Shown: one piece after another, positions 12,444 through 22,440 of the stretch
Layout: every line of letters starts with the position of its first letter
Numbering within the stretch: position 1 is the first letter of the stretch
NCBI RefSeq assembly: GCF_000300535.1
Contig: NZ_AMSH01000025.1
Location: 1 to 48,002, forward strand
Direction: 5' to 3'
Length of the DNA: 48,002 bases
From: Bacillus xiamenensis
Lineage (GTDB): Bacteria > Bacillota > Bacilli > Bacillales > Bacillaceae
Translations under genes and position numbers: made by a program
The notes under the pieces: model-generated
Databases searched by the model: none
What the model saw: only the letters and a program-made list of their open reading frames with translations
Told to the model about the DNA's origin: nothing

Positions 12444-13214
12444 ATGATGCTGACCTTACAATTAAAAGAAAAAACGTATAGCCGCACCTTCTCTCTTCGC
12501 AATATTCAGCTAAATGTGGAGAAAGGACGTATGCTTCTTCTTTTGGGGCATAATGGTGCAGGAAAGACAACGATGATTCAATCTATGTTTGGGCTGACGC
12601 CATTTACAGGGTACGTATCTTTACATGGTCAACAGCTGAACTTTCAATCCTCAGCTCATATCTCCCTATTAAAAGAACATGTTTCCTATATTCCTGATGA
12701 ACATGCTTTGTTTGATTATTTAACGCCAAGAGAATATTTTCACTTACTCCAGCTACCACATGAGCAAGATATCACGCGGGAGGAGACATTCGTTGATCTT
12801 TTTGAGCTGAGTCCGTATATGGATCAGCCAATTGCCCAGCTGTCTCATGGCAATCAAAAGAAAACGCAGATCATTTCACAGCTCCTCAGGCCTTGTGATT
12901 ATTATGTATTCGACGAGCCAACGAACGGACTTGATCCAGATATGATGATCATCTTAAAAAAGGTGCTCATGAAACTGAGAGATCAAGGCGCTGGTATCCT
13001 CATTTCCACTCATCATTTAAGTTTTGGTGAGACATTGTATGATCATCTCATGATCTTAAGAAACGGTGACGTAAAGCTGGATATGTCTCGTCAAGAAACG
13101 AGCCGGACATTTCCTCAACAAGCACTTGAGGACATTTATAAAGAAGTGAATCGAGATTACTATATACAGGTGGAGAGGTTACTCAATGATTTGGACACGA
13201 CACGTTCTTCATAA
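12444..13214 (+). CDS. ABC transporter ATP-binding protein of the peptide cassette
   Basis: A 256-residue cytosolic ATPase. Walker A is GHNGAGKT (residues 35-42). The signature LSHGNQKK (about 132-139) departs from LSGGQ, as is common in bacteriocin-export and immunity ATPases. Walker B is FDEPT followed by NGLDP, and the switch histidine lies in STHHL. It most resembles the CcmA/BcrA-type group, to which SkfE, AlbC and YydI also belong by general organisation. Its start codons (12444/12447) follow GGAGGG, and its 3' end overlaps the membrane-protein gene by 29 nt. It likely powers export of, or immunity to, the 88-residue product. Confidence 0.85.
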   Translation: MMLTLQLKEKTYSRTFSLRNIQLNVEKGRMLLLLGHNGAGKTTMIQSMFGLTPFTGYVSLHGQQLNFQSSAHISLLKEHVSYIPDEHALFDYLTPREYFHLLQLPHEQDITREETFVDLFELSPYMDQPIAQLSHGNQKKTQIISQLLRPCDYYVFDEPTNGLDPDMMIILKKVLMKLRDQGAGILISTHHLSFGETLYDHLMILRNGDVKLDMSRQETSRTFPQQALEDIYKEVNRDYYIQVERLLNDLDTTRSS

Positions 13215-14583
13215 AATAGAATGGGGCATGCTCATAACGAAAGTAAAGCAGATCGGCAAAAAATATCCTTTGCAGCTTCTCACAGCAGCCGCATTTTTCT
13301 TGTTGATCTATGCCACATACGTGGTCATGAGCCTGCGTTTTTTTATGCAAGCAGGGGAAAGCGAACCAACTGCTTTATACCTTCAATTTGTGAAAATGAC
13401 ACTGTTACTTTTAGGTGCGGGTGTTGTCTTTTCCCGCAATAAAATGAAGCGTCAAGAGTATCAATTCTTCTTTCTGAATAGTGCGATTCAAAGTGTGTCA
13501 TTTGTCCTGTGTGTCTATTTCTTTCCGGTGTTGTTTTGCTTCATGATGCTTGGCCTGCTTTTTTTGCCAATTGGTTTTGGACTTTTTATTAGCGGCGTTA
13601 TCCCATCTATGTATTGGATGATGGTTATTTGTGTTACTTGCTGTGTATTGGCGCTGTATGCGCTCGCTTCTTGGATGCTCATACGAATCGGAGTGAGCCA
13701 TTTCATTTCAAAAACAAAAGAGCATTTACTGCTACAAACGATCGGATTTGTGACACTCGGCGCTTTTGAGTTTTTTTTCTTTCAAAAAGCGGTTGAGATG
13801 ATGCATGTATGGCCGTCTGGCTATCTCGTGTTTCTTGTGATCTTACTATGCGCCGTCTGGCTTTGGCTGAAGGGTTTAGCGCCTTGTTATGTCAATCGAA
13901 TGTTTTTGCAGCTGAAAGTAGAAGTAAAGGCGTTTTCTTACCAGAAAATCAGAACGGATTCTTCATTTCTGACTCAATTGCGGCAGGAATTTGTTTATTT
14001 CACGCGATCAGCTGTGTTTAAAGAACAGGGTATTCTGTTTTTATTTCTTGTCTGTTTTACGATAGGTCTCCCGTTTGTGTTTACTCCGGCAGAGACTGGC
14101 TGGCTGTATGCTTTTATTGTGCAGTATGCATTAAAAGAGATCTTGATCATGCTTCCGCTGATGATTGGCAGGGAATATCATATGAACCATCGAGCCATCT
14201 TTATGTTAAATTCATCAAAGGGCGCTTATTTACTGTCGAGAATTTTATTTTATTACACGATCAATTTGTTGATATATTTTGTGTATATCGGGCTTGCTTA
14301 TGTGGTGTTGGGCATTGAAAGTGAAGGTCACGTTTTGGCGAGTCTGTCCATTTTATTGATCACCGTCATGGCGGCATGTGTAGGCTTTGTCGTGAAAATC
14401 AGTGAGTTGAATAAACTGTTTGTGATTGTGATGATGATTGCTGTGTTCAGCATGATGGATATGATTTTATTAGAGTGGCTTTCAGCACATACCGAGCTTC
14501 TCTCAATCGCCTACATGGCCTTCTCAGCCGTATTCTTTAGCTGTATATATGCTGCCATGTTAAAGAGGCCGATTGTGCGATGA
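13186..14583 (+). CDS. Multi-span membrane protein, probable ABC permease partner
   Basis: A 465-residue protein with about ten to twelve hydrophobic segments and no soluble domain of note. It has no recognised enzymatic motif. Size, position after the ATPase gene and translational overlap with it (29 nt) point to a permease subunit, comparable in role to SkfF (about 447 residues) or AlbD; this is inference from organisation, not from clear homology. The ATG at 13186 follows GGAGAGG. Its stop overlaps the start of the M50-like gene (ATGA). Confidence 0.65.
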   Translation: MIWTRHVLHKIEWGMLITKVKQIGKKYPLQLLTAAAFFLLIYATYVVMSLRFFMQAGESEPTALYLQFVKMTLLLLGAGVVFSRNKMKRQEYQFFFLNSAIQSVSFVLCVYFFPVLFCFMMLGLLFLPIGFGLFISGVIPSMYWMMVICVTCCVLALYALASWMLIRIGVSHFISKTKEHLLLQTIGFVTLGAFEFFFFQKAVEMMHVWPSGYLVFLVILLCAVWLWLKGLAPCYVNRMFLQLKVEVKAFSYQKIRTDSSFLTQLRQEFVYFTRSAVFKEQGILFLFLVCFTIGLPFVFTPAETGWLYAFIVQYALKEILIMLPLMIGREYHMNHRAIFMLNSSKGAYLLSRILFYYTINLLIYFVYIGLAYVVLGIESEGHVLASLSILLITVMAACVGFVVKISELNKLFVIVMMIAVFSMMDMILLEWLSAHTELLSIAYMAFSAVFFSCIYAAMLKRPIVR

Positions 14584-14945
14584 TGGAACTTTTAATTTGC
14601 TTGATAGCGGTTGTGGTCATTCATGAACTCGGTCATATACTGATGGTGATGTTGTGCAACAAAATCGAAAAAAGGCCGCTTTTTGATTATGTGGTGATGA
14701 TCGATTGGAAGCACGTGTCGATCGTTCATGAGACCTTTGCCCGGCCAAGCTTTAATATGATGGTGGCACTTGCAGGTCCGTTGTTTCCAGTAATCTGCTC
14801 GGCTGTGCTTTTTCTGATATGGAAGCATCCGATGACTCATCCTTTGCTGCTTTTTTCTTTACTAAACACTGTGATGCTACATCCAGCTTGCCCAGACGGG
14901 AAAAATATCACAGCCAGCTTAAAAGAGATGAAAGGAGAGAAATAG
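14580..14945 (+). CDS. Minimal site-2 (M50-type) intramembrane metalloprotease
   Basis: A 121-residue membrane protein with the zinc motif HELGH (residues 15-19) in the first hydrophobic segment. The second site-2-protease motif is NTVMLHPACPDGK (from Asn96), giving the third zinc ligand Asp106. Between them are two further hydrophobic segments (about 58-80 and 88-100). It lacks the PDZ and extra helices of RseP/SpoIVFB-class enzymes, so it is close to the smallest possible catalytic core. Its neighbour, the single-span precursor, is an obvious substrate candidate. YydH of the B. subtilis yyd locus is an M50-type protein in a comparable peptide/ABC context, but no radical-SAM gene is present here. 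Confidence 0.75.
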   Translation: MMELLICLIAVVVIHELGHILMVMLCNKIEKRPLFDYVVMIDWKHVSIVHETFARPSFNMMVALAGPLFPVICSAVLFLIWKHPMTHPLLLFSLLNTVMLHPACPDGKNITASLKEMKGEK

Positions 14946-15227
14946 ATGGTCAAAGTTTTTCATTCGTTTTCTAGCGGCTTAACGCTAGCGATGCTTTATG
15001 TATTTGCTGTGTTTATGACTCCGGTATTTTTACTGCTGCTAGAGGTCAAACATGTGGAATCAAGTCCAACTCTGTTTGGCATGCCATTTTATATCATGAA
15101 AATTGAACAGTATCAATTCAGCTCTGAGGCGACCCTCTTTGGATGCGTGGTCTGCTTTTTAGCGGGTGCCGTGCTTTATTTCTTGATTCAATATGTGATT
15201 CATGCAGTGAAAAAGAGCAGAACATAA
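14946..15227 (+). CDS. Small membrane protein, possible immunity factor
   Basis: A 93-residue protein with two hydrophobic segments (about residues 10-34 and 62-85) and a basic C-terminus (HAVKKSRT). No family is recognised. Its ATG abuts the TAG of the protease gene and a GGAGAG lies 6-7 bp upstream, so it is certainly in the same operon. As the last gene of the peptide cassette it is a reasonable self-protection candidate (inference only). Confidence 0.6.
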   Translation: MVKVFHSFSSGLTLAMLYVFAVFMTPVFLLLLEVKHVESSPTLFGMPFYIMKIEQYQFSSEATLFGCVVCFLAGAVLYFLIQYVIHAVKKSRT

Positions 15228-15257
15228 AAAAGCAGGCTGAATGGACTCAGTCTGCTT
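15228..15257. terminator. Shared terminator of the cassette and yvbK
   Basis: AAGCAGGCTGA / TCAGTCTGCTT (one G-U pair) stands between convergent genes. Only the minus-strand reading (toward lower coordinates) has a good T-tract, so termination of yvbK is the stronger activity. Confidence 0.7.
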
Positions 15258-15711
15258 GAAGAACGAGTGACAGCCGAACCATATCCATACACTGAATGCC
15301 ATTTTCATAGATCGGTTCATCATAATGTTTAAGAAAGAAATCATGATCAATGGACGCCATGCGAAATCCGCATTTTTGGTAAAGGGCGAGCTGCTGAATG
15401 CTGGAGTTGCCTGTGCCAATTTCAATTGTGTGAAAGCCGGCAGCTTTGGCTTCTGAAATGGCATGGCGCACCAGCTGTTTTCCAATCCCTTTTCCTTGCC
15501 ATGACTCCTTCACAGCGACATTCATGATTTCCACTGTATGCTGAGAAAGAGACGTGAGAACATAGACACCTAGCATGTCCTGTTCATGAAAGGCAACATA
15601 ACAAGAACCAGATTCTACATAGGCAAGGACCTTTTCTTTTGAAGGATCAGCTAATAATAAAAGATCCATAGGGACAGATTGATCAGGGGGCAACGGCCGA
15701 ATCTGTATCAA
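15247..15711 (-). CDS. yvbK: GNAT-family N-acetyltransferase YvbK
   Basis: A 154-residue acetyl-CoA-dependent acetyltransferase of unknown substrate. The acetyl-CoA-binding motif A is seen in VKESWQGKGIGKQLVRHAI (Q/R-x-x-G-x-G/A form), followed by IEIGTGNSSIQQLALYQKCGF, the usual motif-B region. It matches B. subtilis YvbK, which lies beside eno in that genome. Here the two are separated by the five-gene peptide cassette, so yvbK marks the far border of the insertion. Its 3' end overlaps the shared terminator. Confidence 0.88.
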   Translation of the reverse strand: MIQIRPLPPDQSVPMDLLLLADPSKEKVLAYVESGSCYVAFHEQDMLGVYVLTSLSQHTVEIMNVAVKESWQGKGIGKQLVRHAISEAKAAGFHTIEIGTGNSSIQQLALYQKCGFRMASIDHDFFLKHYDEPIYENGIQCMDMVRLSLVLQAD

Positions 15712-15759
15712 TTCACTTCATCCTTTCTATTTTTCAATATCTCCTTGTTTCATACCCCA

Positions 15760-15793
15760 ATCCCCCACTGAGAGCGAAGGGGATGTTTTTTTC
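15760..15793 (+). terminator. Terminator-like hairpin upstream of yvbG
   Basis: ATCCCC / GGGGAT with a 13-nt loop is followed by GTTTTTTT on the plus strand, in the 200-bp gap between yvbK and yvbG. No plus-strand gene ends here; it may be an attenuator of a longer yvbG leader or a relic. Confidence 0.45.
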
Positions 15794-15913
15794 ATGTTCT
15801 ATCCTCCTGTCTTCAAGCCTCTCTTATCAGCGGTTAAAGCCGAATAGGTTTTATCCGAACAAGGGAATATTCGCATCAGATTGGCAGACACTATGAAAAA
15901 AGGAGGGTGTCTG

Positions 15914-16546
15914 TTGATTTCCTTTATGATTCATGTCATTGTGTCATTATTTGCTGTATCGAACCCGATTGGAAATGTGCCTCTATTCATCACTTTAACA
16001 GAAGGCTATTCAGAGAAGGAACGCTCCCAAACAGCCAAAAAAGCCATTGTTGTGTCATTTATTATTTTGATTGCCTTTCTACTGGCAGGCAGGCTCATTT
16101 TCAAATTGTTTGGCATCGATATTCATGCACTCCGCATCGCCGGAGGTATTTTTATTTTTGGTATCGCTTACAATTTGCTGAATGCAAAAGAATCACATGT
16201 TCAAAACCCTCATTCGGATGAAAAGGCAGAAAGCAAAGAGAAGGCAGATGTCTCGGTGACCCCGCTCGCCATTCCGATCATTGCCGGACCTGGTACAATC
16301 GCTACCGTCATGAGCTTAACGCCAGGAAGCCAAGTAACGCTTCATATGCTTGCGATTCTGATTGGGATTGTGGTCGTTCTGACCATGACTTATTATGCAT
16401 TTCATTACTCAAGTTTCATCATGCGAAAAATGGGGAAAACAGAGATGAATGTCGTGACACGATTAATGGGATTGATTCTTGCTGTTGTGGCAGTTGAAAT
16501 GATTGGCTCAGGAATAAAAGGGATGTTTCCAATGCTGATGTCATAA
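15914..16546 (+). CDS. yvbG: MarC/YhgN-family membrane protein YvbG
   Basis: A 210-residue integral membrane protein of the MarC family with six predicted segments; its transport role is unproven. The family motif SNPIGNVPLFITLT is near the N-terminus and IPIIAGPGTIATVM in the second half. I choose the TTG at 15914 because it sits at good distance from AGGAGGG (15901-15907) and gives the length of B. subtilis YvbG (about 211). The upstream in-frame ATG would place that ribosome site inside the gene. A His/Glu/Lys-rich loop (about residues 98-118) separates the two halves. Confidence 0.88.
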   Translation: MISFMIHVIVSLFAVSNPIGNVPLFITLTEGYSEKERSQTAKKAIVVSFIILIAFLLAGRLIFKLFGIDIHALRIAGGIFIFGIAYNLLNAKESHVQNPHSDEKAESKEKADVSVTPLAIPIIAGPGTIATVMSLTPGSQVTLHMLAILIGIVVVLTMTYYAFHYSSFIMRKMGKTEMNVVTRLMGLILAVVAVEMIGSGIKGMFPMLMS

Positions 16547-16554
16547 GTGTATAT

Positions 16555-16600
16555 AAAAAAGCTGTTTTTTTCTACAAAGTTGTAAAATAAAACAGCTTTT
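16555..16600. terminator. Bidirectional terminator yvbG / opcR
   Basis: AAAAAAGCTGTTTT / AAAACAGCTTTTTT around a 20-nt loop serves both convergent genes, with T-tracts in both directions. Confidence 0.88.
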
Positions 16601-17149
16601 TTAAGGTTTTGGCACATGTTTAAATACTTCTTCGCTTTCGAAGAACTCAATTAAGCGGCTAATCCAATCATAGTAATCAAGGCTTTCCTTAATTTCTGAA
16701 AGAAGAAGATTGATTTTATCCTCTGTCTCTTCTGGTAAGTCATCTTGTTCGAGCAGCTCCAGCAATTCCTTGCATGTCTTCTTATGTGCCTTGCGATTTT
16801 TGCTGACCACACGTGACCAATTGGCTGCAAACAATGAAATAAAGGTTTGGTAATGATCTTGCTCAACATCATACAAATCTTTACGTATTCCTTTTTCATA
16901 CACCTTTTCAGCAATATTCAAATCAAGCATTTCTCGAACGACTTGACTCATTCTCGTTTTGCTCATGCCGGTCGCCTCTGAGAGCTCACCGAGCGTCATT
17001 GGTTTACGGTTCATGTGAATGATACCAAGCACTCTGCCCACTGTGGCAGAAAGACCAAAGGCATTCATGTTCTCGGCAGCTTTTTCAATATAATGATCCT
17101 GTGCTTTTTGAATGGCACCTAACGCTTGCTTGTCCACTCCCCGCTTCAT
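16601..17149 (-). CDS. opcR: GbsR-family regulator of opuC (OpcR / YvbF)
   Basis: A MarR-like winged-helix repressor of the GbsR family. The helix-turn-helix lies in MTLGELSEATGMSKTRMSQVVREML, and the C-terminal part (WISRLIEFFESEEVFKHVPK) is typical of OpcR and GbsR. It is divergent from opuCABCD. In B. subtilis OpcR represses opuC (known), so the 258-bp intergenic region should carry its operator. Start choice is uncertain: ATG 17149 gives 182 residues with the conserved start region, but a GTG at 17176 is in frame and neither has a convincing ribosome site. Confidence 0.85.
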   Translation of the reverse strand: MKRGVDKQALGAIQKAQDHYIEKAAENMNAFGLSATVGRVLGIIHMNRKPMTLGELSEATGMSKTRMSQVVREMLDLNIAEKVYEKGIRKDLYDVEQDHYQTFISLFAANWSRVVSKNRKAHKKTCKELLELLEQDDLPEETEDKINLLLSEIKESLDYYDWISRLIEFFESEEVFKHVPKP

Positions 17150-17345
17150 CCCTTCATGACTGACAATTTGTAACACAATATATCATATACCTGTTTGTTG
17201 ATGAAAACAATAAATATTGAGTATTTGCTCGTAAGTTGGAGGAAAAAGGAGGGATCGTTACATATCTGACCGTTAACTGAAAATTTTAAATAAATCTTAT
17301 GCAATATAAACACATCGTAAACTTTTTATTTTATAAAGTTTGCAC

Positions 17346-17351
17346 TATAAT
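17346..17351 (+). promoter_or_regulatory. Candidate -10 element of the opuC promoter
   Basis: A perfect TATAAT lies 55 bp before the opuCA start in a very AT-rich region; no good -35 is seen at 17-bp spacing (an AT run, TTTTTA, is at 17323-17328). A weak -35 would suit an osmotically regulated promoter (inference). Confidence 0.5.
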
Positions 17352-17406
17352 AAATAAGGTGTAAATTTTCTGAAAATATATATCCGACTAATTGGAGGTG
17401 TCTCAT

Positions 17407-18555
17407 TTGCTGAAACTAGAGAATGTATCTAAGACGTATAAAGGCGGAAAAAAAGCTGTCAAAAATATTGATTTAGAAATAGCAAAAGGAGAATTTATTT
17501 GTTTTATTGGACCGAGTGGCTGTGGAAAAACGACAACCATGAAGATGATCAATCGACTCATTGAACCTTCCTCAGGAAAGATTTTGATCGAGGGAGAAAA
17601 CATTATGAAAAAAGATCCAGTCCAATTAAGAAGAGAAATTGGTTATGTGATTCAGCAAATTGGGCTTTTCCCCCATATGACCATTGCACAAAACATTTCA
17701 CTTGTTCCGAAGCTGCTAAAATGGCCGGAAGAAAAACGAAAAGAACGTGCACGAGAACTGCTCAAACTCGTCGACATGGGGCCGGAATATTTAGAGCGTT
17801 ACCCGCATGAACTCAGTGGAGGACAGCAGCAGCGGATCGGAGTTCTTCGCGCATTAGCAGCAGAACCCCCTCTTATCCTCATGGATGAACCATTTGGAGC
17901 ACTTGACCCCATCACAAGAGATTCATTGCAGGAAGAATTTAAGAAGCTACAAAAAACGCTAAATAAAACAATCGTATTCGTCACACATGACATGGATGAA
18001 GCGATCAAACTTGCTGACCGCATTGTGATCTTAAAAGATGGAGAGATTGTCCAAGTAGGAACGCCAGATGATATTTTACGTAACCCTGTCAACGAGTTCG
18101 TAGAAGAATTCATCGGGAAAGAACGCTTGCTTCAATCAAATCCGAATATGGAACGTGTGGAACAAATGATGAACACGTCACCAGTCACAATTACAGTCGA
18201 AAAAACACTGACAGATGCCATCTTTATTATGAGAGAAAAGCGGGTGGATTCCCTGCTCGTCGTTGATGAAAATCATGTGCTAAAAGGCTATATCGACATC
18301 GAAACAATTGATGCGAACCGCAGAAAAGCAGCCTTTGTTGGCGATATTTTAAATACAGAATTCTATACAGTACAAGAAGGCGCACTTCTAAGAGATACCG
18401 TCCGAAAAATTTTAATACGAGGCATTAAATATGTACCAGTTGTCGATACACAGGGTCATTTAAAAGGCATTGTGACACGTGCAAGTCTTGTGGATGTTGT
18501 ATATGACTCCATTTGGGGAGAAGATACGCCGGAGGCTGTCACTGAAATGAACTAA
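17407..18555 (+). CDS. opuCA: Compatible-solute ABC importer ATPase OpuCA
   Basis: A 382-residue ATPase of the quaternary-amine uptake family importing glycine betaine, carnitine, choline-O-sulfate and related osmoprotectants. It has Walker A GPSGCGKT, signature LSGGQQQR and Walker B LILMDEP. Two C-terminal CBS domains (about residues 255-375) sense ionic strength or nucleotides in this family. The TTG at 17407 is chosen because GGAGGTG (17394-17400) lies six bases upstream and the resulting MLKLENVSK start matches B. subtilis OpuCA. It is the first gene of the operon. Confidence 0.97.
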   Translation: MLKLENVSKTYKGGKKAVKNIDLEIAKGEFICFIGPSGCGKTTTMKMINRLIEPSSGKILIEGENIMKKDPVQLRREIGYVIQQIGLFPHMTIAQNISLVPKLLKWPEEKRKERARELLKLVDMGPEYLERYPHELSGGQQQRIGVLRALAAEPPLILMDEPFGALDPITRDSLQEEFKKLQKTLNKTIVFVTHDMDEAIKLADRIVILKDGEIVQVGTPDDILRNPVNEFVEEFIGKERLLQSNPNMERVEQMMNTSPVTITVEKTLTDAIFIMREKRVDSLLVVDENHVLKGYIDIETIDANRRKAAFVGDILNTEFYTVQEGALLRDTVRKILIRGIKYVPVVDTQGHLKGIVTRASLVDVVYDSIWGEDTPEAVTEMN

Positions 18556-18568
18556 GGGAGGTGTACAC

Positions 18569-20153
<1,585 letters not shown>

Positions 20154-20174
20154 GATTGGGAGGTGTCAGGGCTG

Positions 20175-20864
20175 ATGGACACACTGCAGCAATTATGGAC
20201 ATATTATCAGCAGAACGGTTCATATGTGTTAGAAGAATTTTATCGGCATTTTCTCATGTCAGTGTATGGGGTGCTATTTGCGGCGATTGTCGGAATTCCA
20301 GTAGGCATCTTTGTGGCGCATTACCGCAAATTGAGCAATTGGGTGTTCGCAATTACAAATGTCATTCAAACGATTCCAGCATTAGCGATGCTTTCAGTGT
20401 TGATGCTTGTATTAGGACTTGGCGCAAATACAGTCATCCTATCACTCTTTCTGTATTCGCTTTTGCCGATCATCCGCAACACGTACACAGGGATTGTCAG
20501 CATTGAGCATGCCTATTTAGAGTCGGGGAAAGCAATGGGTATGACGAAATGGCAAGTGCTGAGAATGGTTGAATTACCGCTTGCTTTATCGGTTATTATG
20601 GCTGGTTTAAGAACCGCACTGGTCATCGCAATCGGCATTACAGCGATTGGGACATTTGTTGGTGCTGGAGGACTTGGAGATATCATCATTAGAGGTTCAA
20701 ACGCCACCAACGGAACAGCCATCATTTTAGCAGGTGCTATTCCAACTGCGCTCATGGCCATTATTGCCGACCTTGTCATGGGCTGGCTTGAACGTTATTT
20801 AAGCCCAACAAACAAGAAAAAAGAGAATAAAGCGCTAGCTGAAAAAAATATGACATCGGCTTAA
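20175..20864 (+). CDS. opuCD: OpuC permease subunit OpuCD
   Basis: A 229-residue permease with the loop ESGKAMGMTKWQVLRMVELPLALSVIMAG and the hallmark GAGGLGDIIIRG. It is the second channel subunit of OpuC. ATG 20175 gives the B. subtilis length (229) and a GGGAGG ribosome site upstream; a GTG twelve bases earlier is less likely. Charged tail (KKKENKALAEKN). It is the last gene of the operon, followed by a strong hairpin. Confidence 0.96.
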   Translation: MDTLQQLWTYYQQNGSYVLEEFYRHFLMSVYGVLFAAIVGIPVGIFVAHYRKLSNWVFAITNVIQTIPALAMLSVLMLVLGLGANTVILSLFLYSLLPIIRNTYTGIVSIEHAYLESGKAMGMTKWQVLRMVELPLALSVIMAGLRTALVIAIGITAIGTFVGAGGLGDIIIRGSNATNGTAIILAGAIPTALMAIIADLVMGWLERYLSPTNKKKENKALAEKNMTSA

Positions 20865-20877
20865 GCGATGAAAAAGA

Positions 20878-20916
20878 AACAACCTCTCTTACAAATGGTA
20901 AGGGAGGTTGTTTTAT
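20878..20916 (+). terminator. opuC operon terminator
   Basis: A 15-bp stem (AACAACCTC...TTAC / GTAAGGGAGGTTGTT, one G-U) with a five-base loop, then TTTT. It also stands at the end of the convergent HxlR gene. Confidence 0.88.
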
Positions 20917-20946
20917 GATCAACAGGCGGGCTCATTTGAGGAGAAA

Positions 20947-21267
20947 TTATGATTCAAGATTGATCCATTCAGAGGACCATTTCGCAATTTCCTCAAAAAC
21001 GGGTGCAAGTGAGCGTCCCATATCCGTTAAAGAATACTCAATACGCACGGGTGTTTCAGCGAAAACCTCCCGTTTTACAATGCCTGCTGCTTCAAGCTCT
21101 TTTAATCTCTCAGATAATACTCTTCCGCTTAAATTTGTCAGGGCTGCCTCAATTTCACTAAAGCGCTGCTGACCTGAGAGAAGCTGAAAAACAATCAGTG
21201 CCACCCAGCGTTTACTTAATAACTCAACTGCTTTTTCAAACCGCGGGCACATGTCAGATTGATTCAT
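20947..21267 (-). CDS. HxlR/DUF24-family transcription regulator (YodB/CatR-like)
   Basis: A 106-residue winged-helix regulator with a single N-terminal cysteine at position 7 (SDMCPRFEKAVELLSKRWV). This is the hallmark of the redox- and quinone-sensing members YodB, CatR and HypR. The rest fits the family: GQQRFSEIEAALTNLSGRVLSERLKELEAAGIV, then ETPVRIEYSLTDMG. It has no co-transcribed oxidoreductase or dioxygenase here, so its targets are elsewhere or restricted to itself. It is convergent with opuCD. Confidence 0.85.
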   Translation of the reverse strand: MNQSDMCPRFEKAVELLSKRWVALIVFQLLSGQQRFSEIEAALTNLSGRVLSERLKELEAAGIVKREVFAETPVRIEYSLTDMGRSLAPVFEEIAKWSSEWINLES

Positions 21268-21349
21268 CTTTCTTCACTCCAATCTGAACCCATTATACCG
21301 TAATTCTGTCATAAATCAGCGCAAAAAGCTTGTCAATGCTCAAAACATT

Positions 21350-21751
21350 TTACGGCGATGAACGGCTGTTTAACAGAAACAGCAAATAGCGGTTTAGATC
21401 CTCTATTTCTTTTTTAGATAAGGTGGACCAGATGTCCCCATTGAATATTTCAAGGTCGCCAAGCCCATAGTTGTCTGCTGTTTCTCGTATTTTGGACAAA
21501 GCCATTTCTTCTTCCTTCATGACTTGGGCAGGGGTTGCTTCTTCAATATAGCCTGCAGCCTTCATCATTTCCTCATAAGGTATCTTTAATGCACCTGCCA
21601 GCTTCTTAATTGTAGGAGGTTTCGGAATGCCTCGTTTCCCATTTTCAATCCGAGAAATACCGGCAGCACTGACCTCTGAATACATCGCTAACTGGTTCAC
21701 TGACAGCTTCTTTTCCTCACGCAATGCTCTTAAATATGCACCGAAGTTCAT
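21350..21751 (-). CDS. RghR-like Cro/CI-type repressor (paralogue 1)
   Basis: A 133-residue regulator with an N-terminal Cro/CI helix-turn-helix (SVNQLAMYSEVSAAGISRIENGKRG, about residues 19-43) and a C-terminal partner domain. It closely resembles B. subtilis RghRA/RghRB (YvaN/YvaO), which repress rapG, rapH and rapD and so influence competence. The ATG at 21751 follows GTGAGG by about ten bases; a TTG immediately upstream is also possible. Together with the next gene it looks like a tandem duplication, as in B. subtilis. Confidence 0.82.
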   Translation of the reverse strand: MNFGAYLRALREEKKLSVNQLAMYSEVSAAGISRIENGKRGIPKPPTIKKLAGALKIPYEEMMKAAGYIEEATPAQVMKEEEMALSKIRETADNYGLGDLEIFNGDIWSTLSKKEIEDLNRYLLFLLNSRSSP

Positions 21752-21881
21752 CAACTCAAAACCTCACATGGTTAAAGATTAGTTACCTCTAGTTTACTTG
21801 ATTTGTTGACTATTGGCAATAAGTATACCATGAAAATATTGACATTAGTTAATGGTGGATGTATCTTAAGTTTATGCCCAA

Positions 21882-22286
21882 CTATTTGTTCGCCTTTTTT
21901 TGGTTGATGAGCGTGAGAAAGTATTGATTCAACTGGCTGATGTCATGTGCGGTGAGCGTTTCCCATTGGTCTCCATCAAAAATGGGGAGATGTTCGACAT
22001 CTTTTTGAAGCGCCGTTTGATAGATTTTTAACATGGACTCATATTTAGGTTTCATTTCGTGAACTTTTTCTTGTTCAATATAACCGGCAAGCAGCATTAA
22101 ATCCTCATAAGGCACCTTCAAAGCGCGTGCTAATTTTTTTATGGTTAAAGGCTTCGGCACACCGCGCTTTCCATTTTCAATCCGAGAAATACCAGCAGCG
22201 CTAACACCTGAATACATGGCAAGCTGATTGACAGACATTTTTCTATTTTCTCTTAAAATGCGTAATTGTTCACCAAAGTGATTCAT
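21882..22286 (-). CDS. RghR-like Cro/CI-type repressor (paralogue 2)
   Basis: A 134-residue paralogue of the preceding gene product; the recognition-helix regions are almost identical (NQLAMYSGVSAAGISRIENG), implying overlapping DNA targets. The C-terminal halves differ much more. The ATG at 22286 is chosen for its spacing from GTGAGG; a longer GTG start adds five residues. A TTGAC-N4-GT(T/C)AA-like motif occurs on both sides of the gene (21839 and 22367). The exact orthology to rghRA or rghRB cannot be settled by eye. Confidence 0.82.
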   Translation of the reverse strand: MNHFGEQLRILRENRKMSVNQLAMYSGVSAAGISRIENGKRGVPKPLTIKKLARALKVPYEDLMLLAGYIEQEKVHEMKPKYESMLKIYQTALQKDVEHLPIFDGDQWETLTAHDISQLNQYFLTLINQKKANK

Positions 22287-22440
22287 GTCATCGAACCTCA
22301 CATTTCAGTATATGACTTATTTTAGTATGATCATTGACCAAAGGAAATAGCAAGGGCATAAAAGTGTTGACATAAGTAAATGAAGCTGATTGATGTGAGA
22401 GTTCTACATGTTGTACATATTGATCCTACAGGAGGTTGTA

